From positions 62,001 through 126,000 of the forward strand of contig SEFZ01000011.1 in assembly GCA_004173185.1 (NCBI GenBank): a DNA stretch of 64,000 nucleotides. Direction: 5' to 3'. Below the pieces are notes generated by a model. The model did not search any database. It was not told where the DNA came from and saw nothing but the letters and a program-made list of their open reading frames with translations. This DNA comes from Sphingomonadales bacterium. Lineage in GTDB: Bacteria > Pseudomonadota > Alphaproteobacteria > Sphingomonadales > Sphingomonadaceae. Positions 32,726 to 42,258 of this stretch are shown here, one piece after another (within the stretch, counting starts at the first letter, position 1; every line of letters starts with the position of its first letter). The position numbers were made by a program, and so were the translations under genes.

Positions 32726-35047
32726 CTAGCGGCCCAGATTCTTGAATGCCAGACTAAGGATATAACTGTTGCCGCGGCGGGCGTCGCCAGTGGTTTCATA
32801 GTCGCGCTTCCAGGTGAGGCCCAGACGAAGACAGTCATCCTCATAGGAAACGCCGAGCCGGTGGCGGACCGGTTCGAAGCCGTCGGACTGCGAAGTGATA
32901 TCCTCCTGCCGATCGGTCAGATCGACCAGAACCGAGCCCGAGACTGCCCAGAATTTGGAGATCTGGACGCGCGCGCCAACGCGGGCCTCCTCGCGATCCT
33001 GCAAATCTTCCAGCGCGGGGCCGATGTTGCGATTGAGGCGCAGATAGCCGAGCTGGACATAGGTGGCGCGCGAGCCGATCGCGGCATCGAGTTCGTTGCG
33101 GCGGATGCCGAACGTATCTTTGTCGATCCGGTAGCGGTGCGTGACGCTCACAAAGTCGCGGAAGCGGACCACGGTGCGCCCGACAATGTCGGACAGGCGA
33201 TCGGTGAGGCCCGTGCCATCCGGGAAGATCGTCGCGTTGGAGGAGAGCCGATAACTTTGGCCGACATTCGCATCGAGCGTGAAGCCCGGCAGATATAGCG
33301 AGTAATCGATGCCGAAGGTGAAGCGGGTCGAATCCTCGAAGCGATCATATCCGGGAAAGCGATTGAGCGCGAAGAGGTTGGAATCCTCCAGATCGACTGC
33401 GCGCGCGTCTTCGTTGGGTACGGCGAGGTTCTCGATCCGGGGTGCTGCAACAACCTGTACGCGTGGCGAAATCCGCTGGGTGCCGCCGAACATCTCGCCG
33501 ACCAGCGGCCATTTCACGTCGAACGCCACGGCGCCGATGCCGCGGAAACCGATGCCGTCCTTTCCGCGATAGCTCGCGACGGTGGTGAGCAGCGAATCGC
33601 TGGTATTGTAGACGTCGCCGCGCCCATAGGCGGTCAGCGTCAATTCCTGACCCCAGGCGGTGAGCCTGCGCAGATCCCAGCGCGCGCTGGCAAAGGCACG
33701 CTGCGAATCCTGGCCGTCCGACCGGCTGATCGCGAGCGTATTGACCTGAAACTCGAAGCGCCCGCCGATCACGCCGTCGTTCATCCGGCGGCGATAATCG
33801 AGTTCGGGCAGCGCAAAGGGCTGCAACCCCTGGCGCTCACCCACGCGCAGCGTCTGGATCACCCAGGCGTTGATCGAGAAATAGCTGTCCGGATCGATCC
33901 GTTCGATCCGGATATTGTTGCGCAGCCGATCGTCGCGCGAAATATCGTAGCGGCGCAGGAAGGTGCGGTCGCTGGTGAGGCGGAGCGATGCGCTTGCGGT
34001 CCAGTTGGGATCGAGCTGATAGCGGCCAACCATGTCGAGATAGCCGCGGAAATCATTCTTCGACGTTGCCGGCGTGATCGGTACGGTGAGATCGTCCGAG
34101 CGGCGGCTATACGTGCCATAGGCATTCACCCGGAACGAGCCGAGCGCATTGAGTTCGCGATACTCGGCCTGCATCATCGGCAGCACGCTGGAGTAAACGC
34201 GCGGCGTGATCGTCAGATCGCGATTGGGCGCGAGGCTGAAGAAATAGGGGAGAGCGAACTGCACGCCGTTCGTGCGGCTGTAGCGAATGTCCGGCGTCAG
34301 GAACCCGTCATCGCTTTGGCCGCCGATGGGATGCGAGAATACCGGAAGCGGGATGCTCGCAATGCCGAATATCGAGATACGGGCGCCGGTATAGCGGATG
34401 CGATGCACCTCGGGATTATAGACCACGCGATCGGCAGTGATCTTCCACGAAGGCTCTTTGGGGCAATTGGCGGAGTCGGTGACCGAGCAGGGCGTGTAAG
34501 CGGCGTTCTCGACCGTGATGATCCCGCCGTTGCGCACGCCGCGCCGCGCCGCGATGCGGCCGCCGGCATCGAGCACGACGAGCATGTTCTCGACCATGCC
34601 GTCTTTCAGCGAATCGGTCAGTTCGATCCGGTCGCCATAAGCGGCGTCGCCCTCCGGGCTGACGAGAACGATGTTGCCTTCGGCCACGACCTGACCGGTG
34701 TTGCGGTTCCACACGACGCGATCGGCGCGCAGGCGCTGGCTGTTGCGGTATAGGCGCACGTCGCCGGTCGCCGTGACGATCTCGGCTTCATAGTCGTAAT
34801 CGATCTGATCGGCGTTGAACTGAATCTCGTTCGCATCTTCAGACGAAGCGGTTGCGAGCGGGGGCGGGAGCGCAGTGCCGCGATCCTGCAGATCCGCAGG
34901 GAGTAGCGGCGGTTGCTCTTGCGGCGATTCGGGCGGCGCAGCCGTGTCCTGGGCGCGCGCCTGTGCGGCAAGGCATAGCCCCAATGCGGCCGACAGCAGC
35001 AAAGCCTTGCGCGTCACTATGAATCCCACCTTTGTTTCTACTCCCAC
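32726..35047 (-). CDS. lptD: LPS assembly protein LptD
   Basis: FNADQIDYDYEAEIVTATGDVRLYRNSQRLRADRVVWNRNTGQVVAEGN and a large outer-membrane barrel. Confidence 0.95.
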   Translation of the reverse strand: MGVETKVGFIVTRKALLLSAALGLCLAAQARAQDTAAPPESPQEQPPLLPADLQDRGTALPPPLATASSEDANEIQFNADQIDYDYEAEIVTATGDVRLYRNSQRLRADRVVWNRNTGQVVAEGNIVLVSPEGDAAYGDRIELTDSLKDGMVENMLVVLDAGGRIAARRGVRNGGIITVENAAYTPCSVTDSANCPKEPSWKITADRVVYNPEVHRIRYTGARISIFGIASIPLPVFSHPIGGQSDDGFLTPDIRYSRTNGVQFALPYFFSLAPNRDLTITPRVYSSVLPMMQAEYRELNALGSFRVNAYGTYSRRSDDLTVPITPATSKNDFRGYLDMVGRYQLDPNWTASASLRLTSDRTFLRRYDISRDDRLRNNIRIERIDPDSYFSINAWVIQTLRVGERQGLQPFALPELDYRRRMNDGVIGGRFEFQVNTLAISRSDGQDSQRAFASARWDLRRLTAWGQELTLTAYGRGDVYNTSDSLLTTVASYRGKDGIGFRGIGAVAFDVKWPLVGEMFGGTQRISPRVQVVAAPRIENLAVPNEDARAVDLEDSNLFALNRFPGYDRFEDSTRFTFGIDYSLYLPGFTLDANVGQSYRLSSNATIFPDGTGLTDRLSDIVGRTVVRFRDFVSVTHRYRIDKDTFGIRRNELDAAIGSRATYVQLGYLRLNRNIGPALEDLQDREEARVGARVQISKFWAVSGSVLVDLTDRQEDITSQSDGFEPVRHRLGVSYEDDCLRLGLTWKRDYETTGDARRGNSYILSLAFKNLGR

Positions 35048-35136
35048 GCACGCGGATTGTCCGCCCTATCGCAGCGGTTCAACCATCGCAACGTCGTGCG
35101 CATTGGCCGCAACGCACGGAGAGGCTAACAGGAGCC

Positions 35137-35577
35137 ATGCTGGTCGATTTCTATCATCTTACACGCACTCCGCTAGAACGCGCGCTGCCCCAGATCGCCG
35201 AAAAGGTGCTGGAGAGCGGCGGGCGGCTGCTTGTGGTCACGGAGGACGTGGTGGCCCGGGGCAAGATCGATCAGGCGCTCTGGTCGTACAAGGCCGAAAG
35301 CTTCCTGCCGCATGGTCAGGCGGGCGGCGCGGAGGATGCGCGCCAGCCCGTGCTGATCGGCGAGACAGCCGATGCGGCGAACGGCGCGCGCCATATCGCG
35401 CTGGTGGACGGCGTGTGGCGCGACGAGGCGCTCGGCTTTGACCGGGTTTTCCATTTTTTCGACGAGGACGCCATTCGGGAGGCGCGCATTGCCTGGAAAG
35501 GGCTGGCCGATCGCGACGGGGTTGAACGGCGCTATTGGAAGCAGGACGAGAATGGACGCTGGGAGAAGGCGGCGTAG
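35137..35577 (+). CDS. holC: DNA polymerase III subunit chi
   Basis: VDFYHLTRTPLERALPQIAEKVLESGGRLLVV...LWSYKAESFLPHG...QPVLIG. Confidence 0.9.
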   Translation: MLVDFYHLTRTPLERALPQIAEKVLESGGRLLVVTEDVVARGKIDQALWSYKAESFLPHGQAGGAEDARQPVLIGETADAANGARHIALVDGVWRDEALGFDRVFHFFDEDAIREARIAWKGLADRDGVERRYWKQDENGRWEKAA

Positions 35578-35664
35578 CGCTACCGTCACACGCTTGCATC
35601 ATCGTGCTGCCAAGACTAGAGAGCCGCGACTTTTCCACAACTCAAATAACAGGAGCCGCAGGCA

Positions 35665-36087
35665 ATGGCCGCGACCCGTACTTTTTCGATCATCAAGCCC
35701 GATGCCACCCGCCGCAACCTGACCGGCGCAGTCACCAAGATGCTGGAAGAGGGCGGCCTGCGCGTCGTTGCTTCCAAGCGCATCCAGATGACCCGCGAGC
35801 AGGCCGAAGGCTTTTACGCGGTGCATAAGGAGCGTCCGTTCTTCGGCGAACTGGTCGAGTTCATGATCTCCGGCCCAGTCGTCGTTCAGGTTCTCGAAGG
35901 CGAGAACGCGATGCAGCGCAACCGCGACATCATGGGCGCGACCAACCCGGCGAACGCCGATGCCGGCACGATCCGCAAGGAACTGGCCGAGTCGATCGAA
36001 GCCAATTCGGTTCACGGTTCGGATTCGGACGAGAACGCAGCGATCGAGATCGCTTACTTCTTCAAGCCGGAAGAAATCGTCGGCTAA
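35665..36087 (+). CDS. ndk: Nucleoside diphosphate kinase
   Basis: [19 protein letters not shown]...[43 protein letters not shown]. Confidence 0.98.
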   Translation: MAATRTFSIIKPDATRRNLTGAVTKMLEEGGLRVVASKRIQMTREQAEGFYAVHKERPFFGELVEFMISGPVVVQVLEGENAMQRNRDIMGATNPANADAGTIRKELAESIEANSVHGSDSDENAAIEIAYFFKPEEIVG

Positions 36088-36109
36088 GCTGTTCGCAGCT
36101 TGACGACCC

Positions 36110-36143
36110 GAACGGCGTCTTCCCGAGGGGGGAGGCGCCGTTC
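36110..36143. terminator. Hairpin terminator after ndk
   Basis: gaacggcgtcttccc-gagg-gggaggcgccgttc. Confidence 0.7.
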
Positions 36144-36145
36144 TG

Positions 36146-37540
36146 CTATCTCGGCAAGGTGATCACGGCGGCCAGCCCGCCGCCTTCGCGGTTGGTGAGC
36201 GTGATCTCGCCACCGGCATCGCGGACGATGGCGCGGGCGAGGGCGAGGCCTAGGCCGACTCCGCCAGTGTCGCGGTTGCGCGATTCCTCCAGCCGGGTGA
36301 ACGGATCGAAGACCTTGTCGATCGACTCCTGCGGAATGCCGGGGCCGCGATCGCAGACCTGGATCGCGACCGACTTGCCTTCGTTTTTCAGGAATACCTC
36401 GGCACCGCCGCCATATTTCACGGCGTTTTCGATCAGATTGCGCACTGCGCGGCGCATCAGCGTGGGGCGCAGGCGCATGGCGAGGCGCGGCGCTTCCTCG
36501 AAGGTCACATCCTTGTCGAGATCGCGGAAATCCTCGACCACGGCATCGACCAAAGCCGAGACATCGACATCGGTGAGCGGCTCGCTTGGGCGGCCGAGAC
36601 GGGCGAGCGAGAGGATGTCATCGAGCGTGCGGCTCATTTCCTCGATCGTGTCAGCCATCTTGTTGCGGTCTTCGTCATCCTCGACCGATTCGATGCGGAC
36701 GCGCAGCGCCATCAATGGCGTGCGCAGATCGTGACCGATTGCGCCGAGCATCCGATCCTTTTCATCCAGCATCGCGTTTACGCGCAGGCCGAGCGCATTA
36801 TAGGCCGCGATCACCGCGCGAACGTCAGACGGGCCGCGTTCCTCGACCGGATCGCGCTGCTCGCCGGGGCGGAAGCGCTGGGTGGCCAGAGCGAGGTTGC
36901 GCAAGGGGCGGGCGATGCGGCGGCCAGCGAGCAGCACCGGGACCAGCACCACGGCATAAAGGATCAGCGTTTGCGCGATCAGCTGCCAGATCAGCGTGCG
37001 CTCGCTGCGCGGCCAGCCCGCGCGGAGCATCAGCCAGCCCTTGCCGGGAAGCTCGACCGCGACATTTAGCTCGGCACCGAGACGACGCAGACGCTCGGTG
37101 CGATCGGGCGGCAGGTTTTTGAAGGCAGGCTTGGCGAGATCGACCGGGCGGATCATCACGAAAACCTGTCCGGTCTGGACACCGGCATCCGCCAGACCGG
37201 CGCGGATGTCGTCTTCGAGCTTCAGATTGCGCTCATGGCCCGGCTCGATCGGATTGGTTTCGCTGAAGGCGACGCGCTGAAACTGGCGGCGCTCAGGGCG
37301 TTCACGCGGGCCGCGTTCGATGCGCTCGGCGCGCTCTTCGCCGCCCCGCAAATTCGGGTTGTTCAGCCGCTCGGTCGCATCGGCCAAGCGGGCGACGGCC
37401 GGCGCGATCACACCAGCAAAGCGCAAGCCGCGACGCTCGTTGAGCAGCAAGCCGAAATTGATGGCCTGCGCCACGAACAGCGCCACGCCCACGAGCAATG
37501 CGATCTGGCCGGTCAGCGATTTCGGGAGGAAGCGTCTCAA
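36146..37540 (-). CDS. Sensor histidine kinase (HAMP, HisKA, HATPase)
   Basis: AIGHDLRTPLMALRVRIESV...DRGPGIPQESIDKVFDPFTRLEESRNRDTGGVGLGLALARAIV. Confidence 0.96.
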   Translation of the reverse strand: MRRFLPKSLTGQIALLVGVALFVAQAINFGLLLNERRGLRFAGVIAPAVARLADATERLNNPNLRGGEERAERIERGPRERPERRQFQRVAFSETNPIEPGHERNLKLEDDIRAGLADAGVQTGQVFVMIRPVDLAKPAFKNLPPDRTERLRRLGAELNVAVELPGKGWLMLRAGWPRSERTLIWQLIAQTLILYAVVLVPVLLAGRRIARPLRNLALATQRFRPGEQRDPVEERGPSDVRAVIAAYNALGLRVNAMLDEKDRMLGAIGHDLRTPLMALRVRIESVEDDEDRNKMADTIEEMSRTLDDILSLARLGRPSEPLTDVDVSALVDAVVEDFRDLDKDVTFEEAPRLAMRLRPTLMRRAVRNLIENAVKYGGGAEVFLKNEGKSVAIQVCDRGPGIPQESIDKVFDPFTRLEESRNRDTGGVGLGLALARAIVRDAGGEITLTNREGGGLAAVITLPR

Positions 37541-38256
37541 AGACGGGTGACCTCTGCCGCGAGGGTATAGCCGCCGCCCCAGACGGTCTTGATGAGGCCG
37601 GGGTTTTTCGGATCGACTTCGATCTTCTTGCGCAGGCGGCTGACCTGATTGTCGATCGCGCGATCGAACGCAGCGGCCTCGCGGCCCTGAGTGAGATCGA
37701 GCAACTGATCGCGGGTGAGCACGGCGCGGGGGCGCGTCACCAGCGCGTGGAGCAGATTATATTCGCCGGTGGAGAGCGGCACCGAGACGCCGTCGCGATC
37801 GACAAGCGCGCGCTCGCCGGTCTTGAGCACCCAGCCGGCAAAGGCGAAGCTGCCGCTGTCGGGCGCGGTCTGGCGGGTGCCGCCAGCCGAGGCGCGGCGC
37901 AGGATCACCTTGATGCGGGCGGAAAGCTCGCGCGGGGAGAAGGGCTTCACGACATAATCGTCGGCACCCATTTCGAGGCCGACGATGCGATCGGTTTCTT
38001 CGCTGCGCGCAGTGAGCAGGATGACGGGAATTTCGCTCGTCTCGCGGATATGGCGACAGAGGCTGAGGCCATCCTCGCCCGGCATCATGATATCGAGCAC
38101 CACCAGATCGATCGCATAAGCAGCCATGCGGGCGCGGGCGCCCTCGGCATCGCCGGCCTGGGTTACGCGAAAGCCCTGCTTGGTCAGATACTGCGCAAGC
38201 GGCTCGCGGATCGAACGCTCGTCATCGACGAGCAGGAGGTGGGGCATCTCTGACAT
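37537..38256 (-). CDS. OmpR-family response regulator
   Basis: LLVDDERSIREPLAQYL...DLVVLDIMMPGEDGLSLCRHIRE...; 4-bp overlap with the kinase gene. Confidence 0.96.
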   Translation of the reverse strand: MSEMPHLLLVDDERSIREPLAQYLTKQGFRVTQAGDAEGARARMAAYAIDLVVLDIMMPGEDGLSLCRHIRETSEIPVILLTARSEETDRIVGLEMGADDYVVKPFSPRELSARIKVILRRASAGGTRQTAPDSGSFAFAGWVLKTGERALVDRDGVSVPLSTGEYNLLHALVTRPRAVLTRDQLLDLTQGREAAAFDRAIDNQVSRLRKKIEVDPKNPGLIKTVWGGGYTLAAEVTRL

Positions 38257-38290
38257 ATCAGTGCCGTAACATCTCTCTTGGGGAAGGGAA

Positions 38291-38330
38291 GTGCCGAGCG
38301 GGGGAGGAGGGGGAATACCCCGCCCGGCAC
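38291..38330. terminator. Possible hairpin terminator
   Basis: gtgccgagcgggg...ccccgcccggcac downstream of the EF-hand gene on the minus strand. Confidence 0.5.
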
Positions 38331-38342
38331 AACGGTTACGCC

Positions 38343-38936
38343 TTAGCTGCCGGTGGCAGGTGCGGCGGGCATGCCGCCGCCGTGATGACGACCATGGCCA
38401 CGACCGCCATGGCCACCGCGCTTGCCGCCCATTTCGCGGAGCATGCTGCGCACGGTCTCGCGCTCGGTCTGGTCGATCTTGCCATCACTGTTGCGGTCGA
38501 CGAAATCGAAGCGCTTGAGCGCCTGCGTGCGCTGTTCTTCGAGCGTGATCGAGCCGTCGCCATTGGCTCCGGGGCCTCGCTTCATGCCGTGGCCATCCGG
38601 GCCGCCGCGCATGCGCTTGCCCATGCGACCTTCGGCCTTGTCGCCCTTTCTGTCACCCATCTCGGCGCGCATCGCGGCGCGAGCCGCCTTGCGCTCCTCG
38701 ACGGTGATCTTGCCGTCCTTATTGGCATCGAGCTTGGCGAAGCGGGCAGTGACGGCGGCGATGGTTTCGTCACGGGTGACGATGCCGTCCTTGTTGGTAT
38801 CGGCCATCATCATCGGATCGCGCATCATGCGATGCTTGGGGGCATCTTGCGGCGAGGTCTGTGCCTGCACCGTGGCAATCGTGCCGGTGGTCAGCAATGC
38901 CGAGCCCAGCAGGGCGGCGATCGTGGTTTTCTTCAT
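38343..38936 (-). CDS. EF-hand domain protein, secreted
   Basis: Signal peptide and several EF-hand-like loops: DTNKDGIVTRDE, DANKDGKITVEE, DRNSDGKIDQTE. Confidence 0.92.
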   Translation of the reverse strand: MKKTTIAALLGSALLTTGTIATVQAQTSPQDAPKHRMMRDPMMMADTNKDGIVTRDETIAAVTARFAKLDANKDGKITVEERKAARAAMRAEMGDRKGDKAEGRMGKRMRGGPDGHGMKRGPGANGDGSITLEEQRTQALKRFDFVDRNSDGKIDQTERETVRSMLREMGGKRGGHGGRGHGRHHGGGMPAAPATGS

Positions 38937-39042
38937 CTTGGCGAACTCCTGAGCGGGGTCAGTCCCGCGACGATGGCCTTTCTGCAGGGAGGCTGTCGCA
39001 GCGGTTTGTCACAGGTTCAGGAAAGTGTCGCAGTTTGTCGCA

Positions 39043-39144
39043 GGTGTGTTGGGGCTCAGCCAAAAATGGCGACGCGGTTTTGTTTGGGCTTAGCCAAAAA
39101 TGGCGACGTGGTTTTGTTGGGGCTTAGCCAAAAATGGCGACGCC
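39043..39144. repeat. Three tandem copies of a 34-bp unit
   Basis: Unit gttttgttggggcttagccaaaaatggcgacgyg at 39043, 39077 and 39111; the third copy contains the 3' end of the adjacent thioesterase CDS. Confidence 0.9.
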
Positions 39145-39897
39145 CTGCATCGCATCGGCGATGGGCTCGCCCGCGGCGTTCCACAGCGACATGCGCTGGC
39201 TCGAATAGCCGTCATGCGCGGTGTCGGTGCTTGCGGTGAGGAGCCACCAGCCATTGTCGGTTTTGGGCGCGGGGGTCAGGAAATTGATCTGCCAGGTGAG
39301 CGAGCTGATCGGGACGCCCATGCCGGAGAGCTTCATGCCGGCCGGGGGCAGCGCATCGCCGATCGCCATCAACTCCACAAACGGATGCAGGCCGTCGCGG
39401 GCACGCAGGCGGGCCCAGCGCTGCCATTCGGCGGGACCGGCGCCTTCCTTCACATCGACGAACTCGAAATTGCCGATGAACATCGTGTCGGGGCCGATGA
39501 ACACCTTGGCATCCGGCGCAGGCGCGGGGACGGGCGCGCGGGGGGCCGTGTCATGCGCGAGTTGCGATTGGAGCGCGGACATGAAGACGAAGGTGGCGCG
39601 GAAGCCTAACCCGGCTTCGCTGGAGACATCGGCCTGGATGAACGCGGCGTTGCGGCCCCGGCGCAGCTTGGTGGCGGTGACCGTCACTTCGCCAGAGAGC
39701 GGCCCGATAAAGGCGACCTGCGCCGAGCGGAGCGGCGGGAGATCGGGTTCGAGTTCGAGCGCCGCCTGTAGCGCAAGTGCAGCCGAAAGCCCGCCATAAG
39801 CGGTGCGGCCTTGCAGCCAATCGGGCGTGACGGTGACGCTGAAGCCGCCATCGGGCAGCATGATGCGGGCGGCGAGGATATCGGTGATGGGGGTCAT
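39124..39897 (-). CDS. Acyl-CoA thioesterase family protein
   Basis: DWLQGRTAYGGLSAALALQAALELEPDLPPLRSAQVAFIGPLSGEVTV. Confidence 0.88.
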   Translation of the reverse strand: MTPITDILAARIMLPDGGFSVTVTPDWLQGRTAYGGLSAALALQAALELEPDLPPLRSAQVAFIGPLSGEVTVTATKLRRGRNAAFIQADVSSEAGLGFRATFVFMSALQSQLAHDTAPRAPVPAPAPDAKVFIGPDTMFIGNFEFVDVKEGAGPAEWQRWARLRARDGLHPFVELMAIGDALPPAGMKLSGMGVPISSLTWQINFLTPAPKTDNGWWLLTASTDTAHDGYSSQRMSLWNAAGEPIADAMQGVAIFG

Positions 39898-41390
39898 TTG
39901 CTGAGATACCGGTCGCGCAGCTCACGCTTCAGCACCTTGCCGATCGCGCTGCGGGGGAGAGTTTCGATCTTTTCCAGCGCGGAGAGCCGCTGGGTCTTGC
40001 CTGCCTGCGCATTGAACCAGGCGAGGATTTCGGCGGGGTCGCCACTGCCGGCGTAGAACCCCACCGGCGTTTCGCCCCAGGCTTCGGAGGGCACGCCGAC
40101 GACGCTGCAATCGCTGACATCGGGATGCCGGATCAGGACGGCTTCGAGATCGGACGGATAGAGATTGAACCCGCCCGAGATAATCATGTCTTTCTTGCGA
40201 TCGAGCAGGGTCAGGAAGCCATCCTCGTCGAAGCGGCCGATATCGCCGTGGCGGATGAACCTGTTGCCCTCTGCATCGAACCATTCGGCGTCCGACGTGG
40301 CTTCCTTGCGGCCATGATAGCCGGTCATCATCGCGCCGGAGCGACCGACGACTTCGCCCATCTCGCCTTGCGGCACTTCGCGGCCCTCGTCATCGATCAG
40401 GCGGATATCGTGGCCCGGGACGGGCGTGCCGACGGTGTGGAGCTTATCCGGAAAGTTGTTGCAGACCAAAGCGCAGGTGCCGCCGCCTTCGGTCATGCCG
40501 TAATATTCCACGAGAAAGCCCGGCCAGCGCGCGAGGACATCGGCCTTGAGTGCGGCGGAGAAGGGCGCGCTGGTGCAGGTCTTGAAGCGGAAGCTGGACA
40601 GATCGTGCGTGTCGAAATCGGGGAGCGCCATGATCCGCTGATATTGGACGGGCACGAGCATCGCGTGGGTGGCGCGGTGCCGGGCGGCGGTGCGGACGAA
40701 CGCGGCGGCGTCGAACTTGCCCAGCAGCAGCACGGTGCCGCCCCATGCGAGCGTGGGGATGAAGCTGACCAAAGTGGTGTTCGAATAAAGCGGTGTGGCG
40801 ATCATCGTCACCGCATCGCCAAAGCCCGCGGCGGCGCGCGAGATGTGCGCCCAGCGCATCGCATGGGGCTGAACGATGCCCTTGGGCGTGCCAGTGGTGC
40901 CCGAGGAATAGATGATGTTGAACGGGTCGGCGGGGGCGATCTCGACCGGCGCGGGCTTGGTGCCTTCGGGGGCGAGCCATGCTTCGAGCGATTCGAGCGC
41001 CACTTTTCGCACGTCGGCGGCAAGATCGTGCCCGGCATCGTGGAACAGGATAGGAGCGCCGCAATCGCGGATCATCGCGACGAGTTGTTCGTGCGTGGCC
41101 GAGGGCTGGAGCGGGGCGGGGACGCAGCCCGCGCGCAACGCGCCGAGAAAGGCCAGCGCATATTCCATCGAATGTAGCGCGACGATCGCCACCGCATCAC
41201 CCTTAGCCAATCCGTCGCGCTGGAGGCTCGCGGCAAAGCGATCCGTCAGGGCGTCGAGCGCAGCATAATCGAGCGTGCGATCCTCGAAGATAATCGCCGG
41301 CTGGTCCGGCTTTTCCCGGGCATGGGCGCGGATCAGATCGGAAAGCGTCGCAAACCCGCTAGCCAGCATTTCGTCTGCGCGCATCATCAT
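39894..41390 (-). CDS. AMP-dependent acyl-CoA synthetase/ligase
   Basis: FNIIYSSGTTGTPKGIVQPH...YYGMTEGGG...DRKKDMIISGGFNLYPSDLEAVLIRHPDVSDCSVVGVPSEAWGE. Confidence 0.95.
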   Translation of the reverse strand: MMMRADEMLASGFATLSDLIRAHAREKPDQPAIIFEDRTLDYAALDALTDRFAASLQRDGLAKGDAVAIVALHSMEYALAFLGALRAGCVPAPLQPSATHEQLVAMIRDCGAPILFHDAGHDLAADVRKVALESLEAWLAPEGTKPAPVEIAPADPFNIIYSSGTTGTPKGIVQPHAMRWAHISRAAAGFGDAVTMIATPLYSNTTLVSFIPTLAWGGTVLLLGKFDAAAFVRTAARHRATHAMLVPVQYQRIMALPDFDTHDLSSFRFKTCTSAPFSAALKADVLARWPGFLVEYYGMTEGGGTCALVCNNFPDKLHTVGTPVPGHDIRLIDDEGREVPQGEMGEVVGRSGAMMTGYHGRKEATSDAEWFDAEGNRFIRHGDIGRFDEDGFLTLLDRKKDMIISGGFNLYPSDLEAVLIRHPDVSDCSVVGVPSEAWGETPVGFYAGSGDPAEILAWFNAQAGKTQRLSALEKIETLPRSAIGKVLKRELRDRYLSK

Positions 41391-41466
41391 CCCTTGCCGA
41401 TCGCGCTCTGGCTAGGCGAGGCGCAAGGCAAATGCCATACGCAATCTTCGAAAATCGCGGGAGAGG

Positions 41467-42258
41467 TTGATGCAGGACAGGATGACAGGCGGCGTCGCAA
41501 TCGTGACGGGCGGCGGCACGGGGATCGGCGCGGCAACGGTGCGCATGCTGGCCGCGCGCGGTGTGCGCTGCGTGATCAATTATGCGAGCAGCCGCGACGA
41601 CGCCGAGGCACTGGCGAGCGAGACCGGCGGGATCGCAGTGCAGGCCGATGTCGGCGAGGACGCGCAGTGTCGCGCACTGGTCGCGGCGGCACTGGATGCG
41701 TTCGGGCGGATCGATTTTCTGGTCAACAATGCCGGGCGGACCAAATTCGCCAACCATGAGGATATGGACGCGCTGACCGCGGAGGACTTTCTCGACATCT
41801 ATCGGCTCAACACCGTCGGCCCGTTCCAGATGATCCGCGCCTGCACGCCCGCGATGCGCGAAGGGCCGATGAGCGCGGTGGTCAACCTCGCCTCGGTCGC
41901 GGGGCTGCACGGGAATGGCAGTTCGGTGGCCTATGCCGCATCCAAGGGCGCGCTGATCACGATGACGCAGAGCATCGCGCGCGTGCTGGCCCCGGCGATC
42001 CGGGTGAACGCCATCGCGCCGGGCTATGTCGGCACCGGATGGTTCGAGAAGCGGATGGGCGCGGAGGCCAAGGCGGGGCTGGATGCGCATATCGCGGCGA
42101 GCGTGCCGCTGGCGCTGGCGGCAGTGGCCGAGGATATTGCGGGGCCGATCGTCAATCTGCTCGATCCGGCGTCTCGCGCGATCACGGGCGAAACGCTCAG
42201 GGTCGATGCGGGCGCGCATCTCGACGTGGGTTTGTCGCGGCGGCCGGGTAAGGCCTAG
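41467..42258 (+). CDS. SDR family oxidoreductase
   Basis: VTGGGTGIGAATVRMLAARG...NNAGRT...VAYAASKGALITMTQ. Confidence 0.95.
   Translation: MMQDRMTGGVAIVTGGGTGIGAATVRMLAARGVRCVINYASSRDDAEALASETGGIAVQADVGEDAQCRALVAAALDAFGRIDFLVNNAGRTKFANHEDMDALTAEDFLDIYRLNTVGPFQMIRACTPAMREGPMSAVVNLASVAGLHGNGSSVAYAASKGALITMTQSIARVLAPAIRVNAIAPGYVGTGWFEKRMGAEAKAGLDAHIAASVPLALAAVAEDIAGPIVNLLDPASRAITGETLRVDAGAHLDVGLSRRPGKA

Noticed and set aside
39043-39144. Possible CRISPR array
   Set aside because: The 34-bp units are directly tandem with no spacers.
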